From: Flaccisagitta enflata
Taxonomy: Eukaryota > Chaetognatha > Sagittoidea > Aphragmophora
Reading direction: 5' to 3'
Assembly: GCA_965153355.1 (NCBI GenBank)
Contig: OZ231127.1
Location: 44,206,001-44,270,000 of the forward strand
DNA length: 64,000 nucleotides
Both the position numbers and the translations under genes were made by a program. Shown here piece by piece: positions 34,601 to 43,789 of the stretch (positions within the stretch are counted from its first letter, which is position 1; every line of letters begins with the position of its first letter). The notes beneath the pieces are model-generated. The model searched no databases. It worked only from the letters and a program-made list of their open reading frames with translations, and was not told the DNA's origin.

Positions 34601-35589
34601 TAAGCGACTTGGTTGCAATGTCCAAACCGGAGAGACTCACTTTTCTGTGTAATCACGACGCCTTTCCCGAGCAGTTTCTGCAAGACAGACCTGATGACGA
34701 TCGGTTGAATGATTCTTGGTTGCTTCGATTAGCCTACAATCTATGCAATATCTGCAAGTTGGAGCCACCGAACATCGTGAAACAGTTCCCGTTGGAAGAA
34801 TTGCTGGAATCGCAGGTGAAGGTTTTTCGGAGAGGTTACATGGATACCACTGATTTTCTCAATGAGGTGGGAGTCATTTCCTCTCATTACAACGCGCAAC
34901 CATCGGATATCGTGGCGGTGCTCAGGAGATATCTAAATAGCGCAGCAAGATATATCGCCAAAAAGAATCGTCTGCCTGCGGTGCCGAGAAACCGTGATGA
35001 AACGCCATTTGAGAATCCCAGCTGCAACAATAATCGGCGATTTCATGACTGGGCGCAGGTGGCAAAATCAATCAACGTGGAGTCGGCACAAGAATCGAAG
35101 GAGGCGCTTCTATCGATCCATAAGACGGAATTTTTGGTGGCTCACGTCGTCGTTACTACCAAGAAGTTTTGGCCGGAGAATTTGGCGTTGTTGGGAATAC
35201 GAACGGACGACGCGGCAATCTTTCTCACGCTAAACGCTTCAAAGGACGTCCATATCGCCAGCTTCTTACGTCGCCTAAGATCCGAATCGATGGGAAAGCG
35301 TTTGGTAATGAAGAATTCGAAATCATTTCTTGAATTGGCAAAACGGCATCATATCGGTTTCAATAACGTCGTCGACGCCGATCATGTTGCCAAGAAAGCT
35401 GGGTGGAAAGACGTAACTTGGGACGAGTTTTGTCAGAATCTCACCTCCGGTCCCATTTGCCTCAGAGCAAGTGTAATTTCGTCAAAAGTTCGGCCCTCGG
35501 AAATGGCACTGGAGCATGAACGGGCTCGGCTCGCGCTTTTACATGAATTCAATCGTCGTTTCAGAAAATTCATCGACAGACCGAGATAA
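31684..35589 (+). CDS. ORF3: DEDDy 3'-5' exonuclease-like domain plus coiled coil and novel C-terminus
   Basis: 1301 aa, ATG in GCAGCGATGCC. Residues 1-40 are basic and Gly/Ser-rich. Residues about 75-300 resemble the WRN/RNase D exonuclease fold: exo I D112-T-E114 (VGMDTEGS); the expected fold order continues with LVFEAKKANEEI near 158-170 (exo II place), DLGLKTIFKFF and HWDCVLSEMSPEMLEYGGTD, giving Y283-x3-D287 (exo III). The exo II Asp appears to be Asn167. Residues about 480-700 are a Glu/Lys/Arg-rich coiled coil; 713-749 and 787-819 are Asp/Asn/Gly tracts; a basic KRFRK (NLS-like) sits near 834. The last 460 residues look globular and are unknown to me. No signal peptide or membrane segment, so it is not an envelope. 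Such enzymes trim 3' ends of RNA or ssDNA; a role in cDNA or RNA end processing is inference. Confidence 0.85.
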   Translation: MPKKKGGGGGSSSGGGGNKFRGYDVDGKTPKPRFSLGDEEDRKRRRRRQRTLFKARVGDELYDEELQQKSEFKVPIDRIYYADTPEEAENLAADALARIRCCKDDHIPVGMDTEGSIKVLQLYFRIGKEEWAIIFQLNKILRNGKAPELVNQLLANCKLVFEAKKANEEIIDVMRMCGIPDSTIKTVRIIEVQRCFEVIEMMVKGMPQALAYLEHGHYTPSYSLPKNTFIPIDKQRQEDLGLKTIFKFFYREATIEKTMRMRCPLFVHWDCVLSEMSPEMLEYGGTDAGAGLRCASAGGYAMNSLGLDWTDLIEMVDMEKVRNRNGPFISGRILDFCSRALNTNLSNWEAKALERFVTTWDRHITTMVNEENDFRHEKSRRVRKLQDAWDRDNGYPPVLRDDDDEDDLTEAEMIVEEEFAEFEVVKWTYKVNSDIHTHACLLLSELRELKKKLKQEEEGVDIVEAEKAETAKLKKWVPRISEEVEEPALNPEVERRLREKEEERREKEDEKLLVCSQLQTIVDKYKLQVKQAITRQKKAKEEKKREEKRREEDMRKEEEERKAERKRKEEEEKEEERKREEERRAERKRKEDAKREEERRKEEERREKEKIEKKKVEITESVGALEEWEEGEKERKQTEDETEKDLIEKITAAENELKEHRRRVEERRLYAENWRDGEKRKIRKMKEELNDLLRDDGTPSPLVVRQRHSLSQEDDEESDDDGGGSRRHGDDDNDDDNEDDNDDDNDEGVGLRVVFNVDDVEVVDATGSSSENEEEERRGTAGGADEDNGGGGGNDDDDNGGGDDDAGADDDANSGDGDDIGARENRQEGLVAPPAKRFRKEGEQDAVVLSTCDAEMVSNHVAGMFALTKGINVRYLINVLVQVHPQIRREIVAKQMKSRLKTPEEVDDFMREITHGRVVFDQYLTTLTQFNYRRFDPLIVIDHAHQVRASKPLLEKFTALYSTRQIEKVVKDISDLVAMSKPERLTFLCNHDAFPEQFLQDRPDDDRLNDSWLLRLAYNLCNICKLEPPNIVKQFPLEELLESQVKVFRRGYMDTTDFLNEVGVISSHYNAQPSDIVAVLRRYLNSAARYIAKKNRLPAVPRNRDETPFENPSCNNNRRFHDWAQVAKSINVESAQESKEALLSIHKTEFLVAHVVVTTKKFWPENLALLGIRTDDAAIFLTLNASKDVHIASFLRRLRSESMGKRLVMKNSKSFLELAKRHHIGFNNVVDADHVAKKAGWKDVTWDEFCQNLTSGPICLRASVISSKVRPSEMALEHERARLALLHEFNRRFRKFIDRPR

Positions 35590-35829
35590 GTTACAGACTC
35601 GCGTCTTATTGACATTTGTATTCATTGCGTTTCTGTGCCTTCCTTTTTCGCGTGTTTAATTAACAAAAAAAAAAAAAGGCTGTGAATTATCGTATTTTTA
35701 CCTCTCTCGCCATCGTCCTTGCCGAGATAACTTGCTCATCAGGTTTCCATTTCTACTATGTTTTTTTTTTTTTCGCTTGGAAGAGAGGGCTATAACGCGG
35801 GGTCCGCTTTCTAGAAGGAAGGGACCCCT
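35590..35829 (+). promoter_or_regulatory. 3' untranslated segment with polypurine tract
   Basis: Short spacer from the ORF3 stop to the 3' LTR. AGAAGGAAGGGA at 35813-35824, five bases (CCCCT) before the LTR, is the best polypurine tract for plus-strand priming. An earlier GGAAGAGAGGG is at 35778-35788. Confidence 0.65.
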
Positions 35830-36815
35830 TGTTATCGTCAGTTTATTGCATCCATATTTCGAACTTTAGATTATCAAAATGGATGCCAGTATGATTACAT
35901 GCATATTCTCGTTTGTGTGCGCTACGCGGTAAGACAATTACTATTTCACATGTTTACTGATGAACGATAGTTCTCCGTCCTGTTTAATTCAGTAGCCATT
36001 CATTGAAATTCAGAGTCCTATTCACAAAGCATTTGTAGTTTGCCACGTCTTATTTTTGTAGTCTTTTTTAGTCTATTGGACTCATTAAATATCTAACTAT
36101 TTAGTTACCCTTTTGAACAGTGCAATAGGTGCTGTACTGTAAAAGAGATTTAGTCTTACAGTTCTAAACAGTCTGGATTTGCAAGTATCTCATGATACCT
36201 TTTTCCTTCGTCTTAGTTGCATTTCTGTCAGTAGACTGTAGAGTATTGTGTAAAGTGTTGTTCATATCCATTTGGACTGTTGCCTAAATGCCGGATAGGA
36301 TTTATTGATCAACCTCATTTTTCCATTCATAGATTGAAACGTTGGTTGTGAAGATGCCATTGCTTTGTATGGGCTTTTACCGTTGACTATTACTAGAAGC
36401 TATCTCTACACAGCCACAGGGCTGTTGTCAGGGTCCAGACAGAACTGTTGATTATTTCTCAAAGTATTTCCCTCCTCCATGAAGCAGAAGTGGCTAAGGG
36501 CCAGAATCAAGTTAAGTATATATGAAAGTCGAATGCAAGATTCCCCAAGTTATCAATAACTACCTTGAGTTAAAACAAGACTCCTTGAGTCAGTTTGGAG
36601 AATAGGACGTATCGAAGGCCGCCTGGAGGCGAGGCATTTTACCGCGTGGAATTGTCATACAAGCACAGTGCCTTGTCCGCCTTGGGTGGACACGGGCTTC
36701 AATCAAAGGACGGACACCTTTGGACAAGATTGAGTACAGGTTCGTTGGCTGTGCTGTATGATTGAATATATGGTGCATTAATCTGAATACTGATGTGTGT
36801 AAATATCTTGTTAAT
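35830..36815 (+). repeat. 3' LTR
   Basis: 986 bp, identical to the 5' LTR apart from C36660 (A in the 5' copy) by my reading. Followed by the target duplicate ATACT (36816-36820). Confidence 0.95.
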
Positions 36816-37202
36816 ATACTTTAAATGACAATATCTTAAGTATTATGGAAATTTTCCTTTTTCCCCCTTTAGTATAGACATAACCCAAGTTACATGCAAA
36901 GTTTCAGACCTTAATGTCACTTCTAGCCAGAGATATTGATTCTTGAAGAGAGTGACGGAAAATGTTAACACCCTGTTACTCTAATGTTACTCTGATTACG
37001 ATGAAAACTAACATAGTTGAACACATTTCAAGTATTGGAATATTTTTTTTTATATGATCTGAAAGAGTATCAAATTCTGAGCATAGGGCTCAAATTTTAA
37101 GCTAATAAGTGCAACCATTATGAAATTATGACATTTTTATCAATGTTAACGAATTCAGTCGCCTTATTTCCGCCAGTCTAGTTTATTGTGGAAACTGCCC
37201 AT

Positions 37203-37241
37203 GGCATGGAGTCGCGTAGCATGCGAATGAAAATGTTTACC
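37203..37241 (-). repeat. family A repeat, split copy (hairpin part)
   Basis: GGCATGGAGTCGCGTAGCAT then GCGAATGAAAATG: the terminal hairpin of family A, completing the fragment at 21035-21103. Confidence 0.6.
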
Positions 37242-37309
37242 AGGACGGAGTTCTGGTTTTCACAAGATGCCATGAGAGTCCACGGCGTAATGACAACTAA
37301 TGTGGTTGA

Positions 37310-37660
37310 TTTTTAAGTGCGTCCTCGCACTTCTATAAGAGATCATGCCCGTCGGTTGGTTGGTGGGGTTGGTTGGTTGGTGGGTTTGGTTGGTTGGTCG
37401 GTCGGTCGGTCACGCAAACGTTTGAAATGTGCAAAACGGCTGATTCTGACATATTTCTTCATTTTTTTCACCTTTTATGTCTTACCACATTCATTTTCAT
37501 TCATTTATTTGTTCATTTATTCATTCATTCGTTCATTCATTCATTCATTCATTCATTCATTCATTCATTCATTCATTCATTCATCAAAAACGTTCATTCA
37601 CAAATTCTTAATCAAGTGAGGCGCCCTTATTGGCCTTAACTTGGCCTTGTTGTTTTCAAA
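37310..37660 (+). repeat. family A-like copy carrying an (ATTC)n array
   Basis: TTTTAAGTGCGTCCTCGCAC, TTCTATAAGAGATCATGCCC, a GTTGGTTGGT/CGGTCGGT array, then ATTC units (37495-37584) and a TTGGCCTTGTT end near 37640. A related copy lies inside the hAT element at 46200-46600. Confidence 0.6.
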
Positions 37661-37846
37661 GAAGACGGCAAAACACAATTTGTAAGGTCTAATGCAAAAT
37701 AAGGACCGAAAACGAAGTGATTTTTAGTCGGGAGTCTCGACTCCCGAGTCCCGACGCCGACGGCCGAGGCGGGAGTTACTTTACATGATTTTGAATTTCA
37801 AATTTGCTCGCTCCTCTTTTTTTTTTTTTTTTTTTCTTCTTTCATT

Positions 37847-38580
37847 TTCACTGTCTCTGTCTCTTTGTTTGCAATTTGTCTGAGTGAGAGCGAACTAATT
37901 TCAATTCCAACCGCCGCCGCCGTCGCCACTGTCGCTAGTGTCACCGTCAGAGCTGCCGCCACCGCCACTATCGGAGCTGCCGCCACCGCCACTGTCAGAG
38001 CTACCGCCGCTGCCACCAGCAGAGCTGCCGCCGTCCGAGCTGCCGTCGCCACCACCGTCAAAGCCACTGCTGCGGCCACTGTCAGAGCTGCCGCCGCCGC
38101 CACTGTCAGAGCTGCCGCCGCCGCCACCACCAGAGCTGCCACCACCCACATCCTCAGAGCTGCCGCCAGAGCTGCCGCCGCCTCCATCGTCAGAGCTGCC
38201 GCCACCGCCAGAGGTGCCGCTGCCGCTGCCGCCGCCTTCAGAGCTGCCACCGCCACTGTCTCTGTCTCTTTGTTTGCAATTTGTCTGAGTGAGAGCAAAG
38301 TAATTCCAATTCCAACCGCCGCCGCTGTCGCCACTGTTGCTAGTGCCACCATTAGAGCTGTCGCCGCCGCCACCGCCACCATCAGAGCTACCGTCGCCGC
38401 CACAATCAGGGCTGCCACCGTCCCTGTCAGAGCTGCCGCCGCCGCCCCTGTCAGAGCTGCCGCCGCCGCCACCGCCAGAGCTTCCGCCGCCGCCTTTGTC
38501 AGATCTGCCACCGCCGTGACCGTCGGAGCTGCCGCTGCCGCGACTGTCAGAGCCGCTGCCGCTGCCGCTGCCGCTCTTTC
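37847..38580. repeat. two tandem 400-bp units of GCC-rich minisatellite
   Basis: Both units start CACTGTCTCTGTCTCTTTGT, run through GCAATTTGTCTGAGTGAGAG and AATTCCAACCGCCGCCG (37847 and 38253), and then consist of about 24-bp repeats like GAGCTGCCGCCGCCGCCACT. Three frames are open (SELPPPPL, AAATVRA, and GGGSSDSG on the minus strand), which is expected from the period. Coding status is not supported. Confidence 0.8.
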
Positions 38581-39507
38581 CTGAGTTTGGAATTCAAAAC
38601 AAGCAAACGGATTCGACTCTGGAGGCAGAGAATGGAGATCCACCATAATTACAATTTCCATCAGCAACAACATCGTCGTAAATATCATTACGAACCACAG
38701 AAACAACAGAAAACCACAATTACAGGAACTAAACCATAACAATAGCATCCGAAACACAGACAACAATAACATTAGCAACAAAACGAACCAGAAAAACAAA
38801 AACAGAAAAACACAAACAAAAACACAACAATTAACTAAATAGAAAAGCTGACAGCGACATATTGACGCAGGTTCCCAATTGGATCGTTTCTTTCTTATTT
38901 CTCTGCATACATTTTACTTTTAAACAGGTTACAGCAGCAACAGTCCTGATGTGGACGAGGTTTTTTTTTTATCTCAGACTTGGTTACTAGTTTAAGGAAA
39001 ATACAGCAAATTTCCATATTGACTACAGAAGCTTTTAAATGGGATCACTCGGCCATTTTGCGTTTTCCACAAAAAAAAACACAAAAAAACCAAAACTAAG
39101 TAAGCGCCTCCAAACCTTTAAGTATGATAATCTTGAATCATTTTCTTTGCATTATAAGCCAATTGACCGGGAAGCTGTCGAATTTGGCTATTTGAGTTAT
39201 CTCACTGAAAAGCTTTGATGTATCGCTTTGTGAATCATCCGACTAAAAAGCGATATATCATTATCCCCTTTTCTTTCCTTTTTTTTTCAGAACTCTGTAA
39301 GGTAAATGGAGAAAAGGAAATAGAGCACCATTCTTTACCGCTTTGGGTAAAAAGAGAGAAACAAGTCGTCCGTTGTTCGGCCAACAAATGGAGAAAATTC
39401 CTACGCTGGGAAAGTGTGGTCGTTGAGGTGAAAGGCCATGAGTAAATGGGAATCGGGGAAAGGGGCGGGGGAAAGGATGTCGTGAGATGGAAAGAGGTAA
39501 CATCATA
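38581..39507. other. No feature recognised
   Basis: A-rich, then mixed sequence. Short ORFs on both strands near 39215-39506 have no recognisable domain. Confidence 0.5.
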
Positions 39508-39684
39508 CAGTTTAACCTGGCTTTAACGAATTTTAGGGGACCAACAAATTTAATCTATAAAAGATAGAATTTTATTATAGCTAATATAAGAAATATAAGA
39601 AAACTGGTTGAAGAGACAAAAAATAAGTGACTGTTATAAGCGAAAATCCGGAAAAAGCGGTAACGTTGGAGCGGGGTTCAACTG
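39508..39684. mobile_element. pogo/Tigger-like MITE
   Basis: TA-CAGTTTAACCTGGCTTTAAC at the left, and GGAGCGGGGTTCAACTG-TA at the right, 177 bp. The interior includes TAAGCGAAAATCCGGAAAAA. Typical pogo-type termini and TA target; non-coding. Confidence 0.8.
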
Positions 39685-39955
39685 TACCTAAATTAAAGAA
39701 ATATGGAGCTTGGTGGTGGCGGTGGCCTTAACCGTGGCAGTGGCGGACGCGACGGTGGCGAGGGTGATAATCGAGTTGGTAAAGTACGCGGCGGTTGCAG
39801 TGTCGAGAGTTGTCAGTGATGTGGTTAACAGACAAACTGAAGAGAAGTTTGTTGTTGGCTGCTCCGGGCCTCCGGTTAGGAAGCTATTTGAAAAAGAGGC
39901 AAAGGTAAGCTCCATTTCCTAGGTTCCAACCTTATCTGTCATGGCCCATGGAAAT

Positions 39956-39956
<1 letters not shown>

Positions 39957-40016
<60 letters not shown>
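39957..40016. repeat. (AG)n microsatellite
   Basis: AG dinucleotides followed by CAGA units. Confidence 0.95.
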
Positions 40017-40021
<5 letters not shown>

Positions 40022-40209
40022 TGACAGAAGCAGTCTGACAGACACACAGAAAGAGATAGACAGCAAGATCAATAGACGGAGACAGGCAAAGCCAAACAGA
40101 ATAAGATTTTCAGGTAGAGACAAGCACAGACAGTGAAATAGACAGATCTACGGACACAGACAGGCATCCAGTGAAAAACCCAGGCAAATAGATTACATAG
40201 ATTAGATTA

Positions 40210-40650
40210 CAAGGCCAACACCTTGCAGTCGCGTGCGGTTGTTAAGACCATAAGACCAAAAGACTAAAAGACTAAAAGACTAAAGGACTAAAAGACTAAA
40301 AGACTAAAAGACTAAAAGACTAAAAGACTAAAAGACCAAAATACCAAAAGACAAAAAGACAAAAAGACAAAAAGACAAAAAGACAAAAAGACAAAAAGAC
40401 CAAAAGACCAAAAGACTAAAAGACTAAAAGACCAAAAGACCAAAAGACTAAAAGACTAAAAGACTGAGAATAACTTAAAATGACAAAATATGACAAAATT
40501 TGAATAATGAAAAAAAAATGAAAAAAATGATTTATCATGACATAAAATGATGAAGATGATGAAAAAACGCTAAGCGTTACGGACGGACCGACCGACTTAC
40601 CGGCAGACGGACCGAGCGGGTCATAGAGTTGCCTGCACGCGACTTAAAAA
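40210..40650 (-). repeat. family A-like copy with an (AAAAGACY)n array
   Basis: Starts CAAGGCCAACACCTTGCAGT, CGCGTGCGGTT. Between 40245 and 40466 it is filled with AAAAGACT, AAAAGACC and AAAAGACA units. It then continues TTACGGACGGACCGACCGAC and ends GCCTGCACGCGACTTAAAAA. Confidence 0.75.
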
Positions 40651-40854
40651 AGACAGACAGCTAAGGACAGACAGGAAACGGACGTGGGACAAAGTAAAAA
40701 GAAATCGAGATACTCTCACATCTATGCTATGGGAGGGGCTCAAATCGATTTTTATTCAGGTCTCAGAGGGAGTCAAAAGGGGAATCGAGAATCCAATGGA
40801 TTTCCAACAGCAATCGTCCAAGACCGAGGAAGGATACAGAGACACGAGGGGCAG

Positions 40855-41015
40855 GGGGGGGGGGGGTTGGGGCAGGCATGGTTGGAGCAGGGGTGGTTGA
40901 GGCAGGCATGGTTGGAACAGGGGTGGTTGTGGTGGTTGGGGTAGGTGTTGCTGGAGCGGGGGTGGTTGGGGCAGGCACGGTTGGAGAAGTGGTGGTTGTG
41001 GTTGGATCGGGATCG
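40855..41015 (+). repeat. GGTTGGGGCAGGCATGGTTG minisatellite
   Basis: Units of 15 bp, GGTTGGAGCAGGGGT and GGTTGGGGCAGGCAT, alternate about ten times after a G run. Confidence 0.85.
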
Positions 41016-41205
41016 AGAAATTTGGGTTGAAAATAGAATTGAAAGTAGAATTGAAAGGCGGTTGAAACACGATGGGGTCCATGCCACGGGTTATTGTGGC
41101 GTTGAGGGCGATTCGATGGACGTGTTTTAACGTTCACCCAGGGGGGGTCGTCAATATCGTTGAAAATGGAAATGACATTTCCATTCTTGTCATGTCAGCT
41201 ACACC

Positions 41206-43310
41206 CTGGGCCGGAACAACCTATAGGCACAATAGGCACTGCCTAGGGCCCCGCGCCCAAGGGGGGCCCCGCGCCTCAGGGGGGAAAGGAGAAAAAGAGG
41301 GAGACTGAAAGAAGGGGAAAAGGAAAAAAGGAAAAGGGAAAGAGGAAGAAAAAGGGGAAGAAAAGGGGGAAGAAAAAGGGGAAGAAAAAAAAAAAAAGAA
41401 AAAGAAAAAGAAAAAGAAGAAAGGAAAAGAAGAAAGGAAAAGGAAAAAGAAACAGAGGAAAGGAATGAGATTTTTTTTACTCATGCATCATTTTTCTCTA
41501 GATTGGGAACTAAACTGCCCGAAAGAAATTTTAGATTTTATTGTGCTCATGCTGATGCTTGTGCTCTGTTAATTGTGATGGTTCATGTTATCCATTCAAT
41601 GGATTTTCAGCACCATGGCTGTCTCAATCATTGAAGTCCTTGCTAAGCTCAACGTTATTTTTAGCGCTTGAAAACAAGAAGTACTTTTTCTGTTTTTTTT
41701 TATCTAGCATGGAGTTATCACACCACACACTGACGCATCAATTTAATCAGCTGTGCTTGTCTACACATATTATCATAGTATGCCTACATATTTTGCATAT
41801 TCATGACATGATCAAAAGTTTTTTGTGCACGCCAATTGCATGTGCAATGGTCTTTTCTGATGCTTTTGCATTGATATCTTTCATGCTGATGAACAGGCTA
41901 CAGCATCATTCTTTTACAAAAAAATCCTTAAATTTCAAGGTGCTTAAGCTTATGCTTGAGCTCTGTTGATTAAAATGCTGCATGATATCCATTCAATGGA
42001 TTCCTAGTAACATGGCTGTCTTAATCATTGGAGTTTCAGGTTAAGCACTACAACACTGAACCTTGAATAAGGAAATATTCTATGGGTGGCTTTTTATTCC
42101 TCTGGGCTATTTGCTTGTGCAGTAGTCAAATCCATTGTGCTTTTATACTATCTAGAACATAAGTATATCGACAGTATGGGGATTGGTAAATTTAACAGTA
42201 TAGGAATCATAGAAAAACCGCCAAAACATGTCAAATACTTGATATTATGTGTTTGGGTTTCAACACATATTTGTATGTGGGTTTTCTAAGCACTTTAACA
42301 CAAATGCTTTGTATAAATGTATGATAACTATCCCTCATAAAACTTAGTGTATGCCATGTTCTCCCTTTTGCTTCAGTTGCAATCCTAATTATTCAGAGAG
42401 GTTGAAACCAACCAAGTTAATGTAGCAAAGGTGTTAAGCGCTGTAATTAAGACCAAAAATAGGGTGGAAAAAACCTCCAATCTATCTGAAAGGAGACTTA
42501 GTAACTTGTAAAGAAATTAGATGCATTTTTTTAGCCATTTTCTAATTGAAGTATCAATCTTGTTTTGCCTGTCGATTCTAAACGCCTTGAGCTAAAAGGA
42601 TGCGGTTTGCGGCATTTGGTCAGAAATTCGAAATAGTTTCAGAATCTAACTGATTTTTATAAAAAAATTTTTATTCTTAACAGAGTTATTGCTTAAAATG
42701 CCTGTCGACATACATATGTTCTAGATAGTACTAAGCTTGAACAGGATCAAAAGTTGCTTATATGTACCCCATTTGCTTTTGCAATGGTCTTTTCTGATGC
42801 TTTTGCATTGACATTATCTATGCTAATGAATAAGCTTCAGCATTATTCGTTTATAGAAAGCCTTAGATTTCAAGGTGCATAAGCTTATGTTTGAGCTCTG
42901 TTGATTTGGATGGTCTATGATATCCATTCAATGGATTCCTAGTTACATGGCTGTCTTAATCATTGGGGTTAAGCACTACAACACTGAACCTTGAATAAAA
43001 AATATTTTTCGAGCAGCTTTTTATTCCTCTGGACTACTTGCTTGGGCAAATTGATAGTGCTTTCATACTGATCAGGATCATAAGTTGCTTATACACTCCA
43101 TTTCTTTGTGCAATGGTCTCATTATAATGTTTTTGCATAGAGTGTTAGAGTTCTCGATCAAACAGCTATTGCTTTATCCTAATTACAAAAAGCAATACAA
43201 ATATTTTGCCTGTATCATATGTTTGCTTCAACCTTGCAACATGTTGCATCTAGTGGGGGGCCCCGCTACCTTAAGTGCCTAGGGCCCCGCACACGGTTGT
43301 TCCGGCCCAG
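41206..43310. mobile_element. hAT-superfamily element, non-autonomous, 2.1 kb
   Basis: 16-bp perfect TIRs CTGGGCCGGAACAACC and GGTTGTTCCGGCCCAG with an 8-bp target duplication GCTACACC (41198-41205 and 43311-43318). Subterminal CCTAGGGCCCCGCGC is typical of hAT ends. The interior is AT-rich apart from a purine tract (41280-41470). It holds three diverged copies of a block with ATCCATTCAATGGATT and ACATGGCTGTCTTAATCATT (near 41550-41635, 41945-42075 and 42882-43000). No transposase ORF. Confidence 0.9.
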
Positions 43311-43789
43311 GCTACACCGTCTTTAAATCGAATTGAGTTATGTTAAACCTTTATAAAACCTAAACTACTTGGCAAAAAGTCTTCAAATTTTCAGAGAATG
43401 TTGGCAACATACTACGGTTTTGTTATACAAAACCTCAAATTAGAGTATAAGACAGTTGAGGATTGGCAAAACATCAAATAAATTTCACTTTTGAAGCAGC
43501 GACAATTCTTCCATATTTTCTTCCGCGAAGAACCTTTCTTTATTTGCACGCTATTTTTAAAGTAAAAAAGCTGTAGCCCCAGGGAAGGTCTCAAATGGCA
43601 GACAATATATCATAGATTTCAATTCTGTTAAAAATTTTAGAAAATTAGGCTATTTCAAGAGGTTACGATTGATTTGAAAAAAAAATCTGTGTCATGCAGA
43701 CTTCAAATTCTGGAAAATCGATCAAACTCTTCATAAATGTAAAAAAATGGTCAAAAATTTTGCCAAAACTAAAAAATATGATCTTTTTT

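Larger units (their letters stand above)
21518..36815 (+). mobile_element. Complete Ty3/gypsy-type LTR retrotransposon with DEDDy-exonuclease ORF3
   Basis: 15,298 bp. Two 986-bp LTRs, gag, pol in the -1 frame (PR-RT-RH-IN order), and a third long ORF. A 5-bp target duplication ATACT lies at 21513-21517 and 36816-36820; a one-base shift to TATAC is equally compatible. All three ORFs are open and the LTRs differ at one site by my reading, so the copy is young and possibly competent. Family-level placement rests on domain order, the integrase GPY/F-like module and the RT motif FLDD. Confidence 0.93.
21104..37202. mobile_element. TIR element interrupted by the LTR retrotransposon
   Basis: Left terminus GGTCATTTCCACAATAAAC (about 21105-21123) and right inverted terminus GTTTATTGTGGAAACTGCCC (37181-37200). 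Inner remnants lie at 21124-21517 and 36816-37180, giving an element of roughly 0.8 kb before the retrotransposon entered. No ORF recognised in the remnants. The target duplication of this element is not clear (ATGG occurs at both borders). Confidence 0.6.

Noticed and set aside
31684-35589. ORF3 as a retroviral-type envelope
   Set aside because: Position fits, but there is no signal peptide, no transmembrane segment and no cysteine-rich ectodomain; the N-terminus matches an exonuclease instead.
37798-38799. 333-codon Ala/Val-rich minus-strand ORF and plus-strand Pro/Ala-rich ORFs
   Set aside because: Created by a GCC/GCT minisatellite that is open in three frames; no flanking coding signal.
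40245-40466. CRISPR-like array (regular AAAAGACT units)
   Set aside because: Units are only 8 bp with no spacers; the context is a eukaryotic dispersed repeat.
41206-43310. Autonomous hAT transposase
   Set aside because: The longest frames (60-140 codons) lack the hAT dimerisation or catalytic motifs; the element is non-autonomous.
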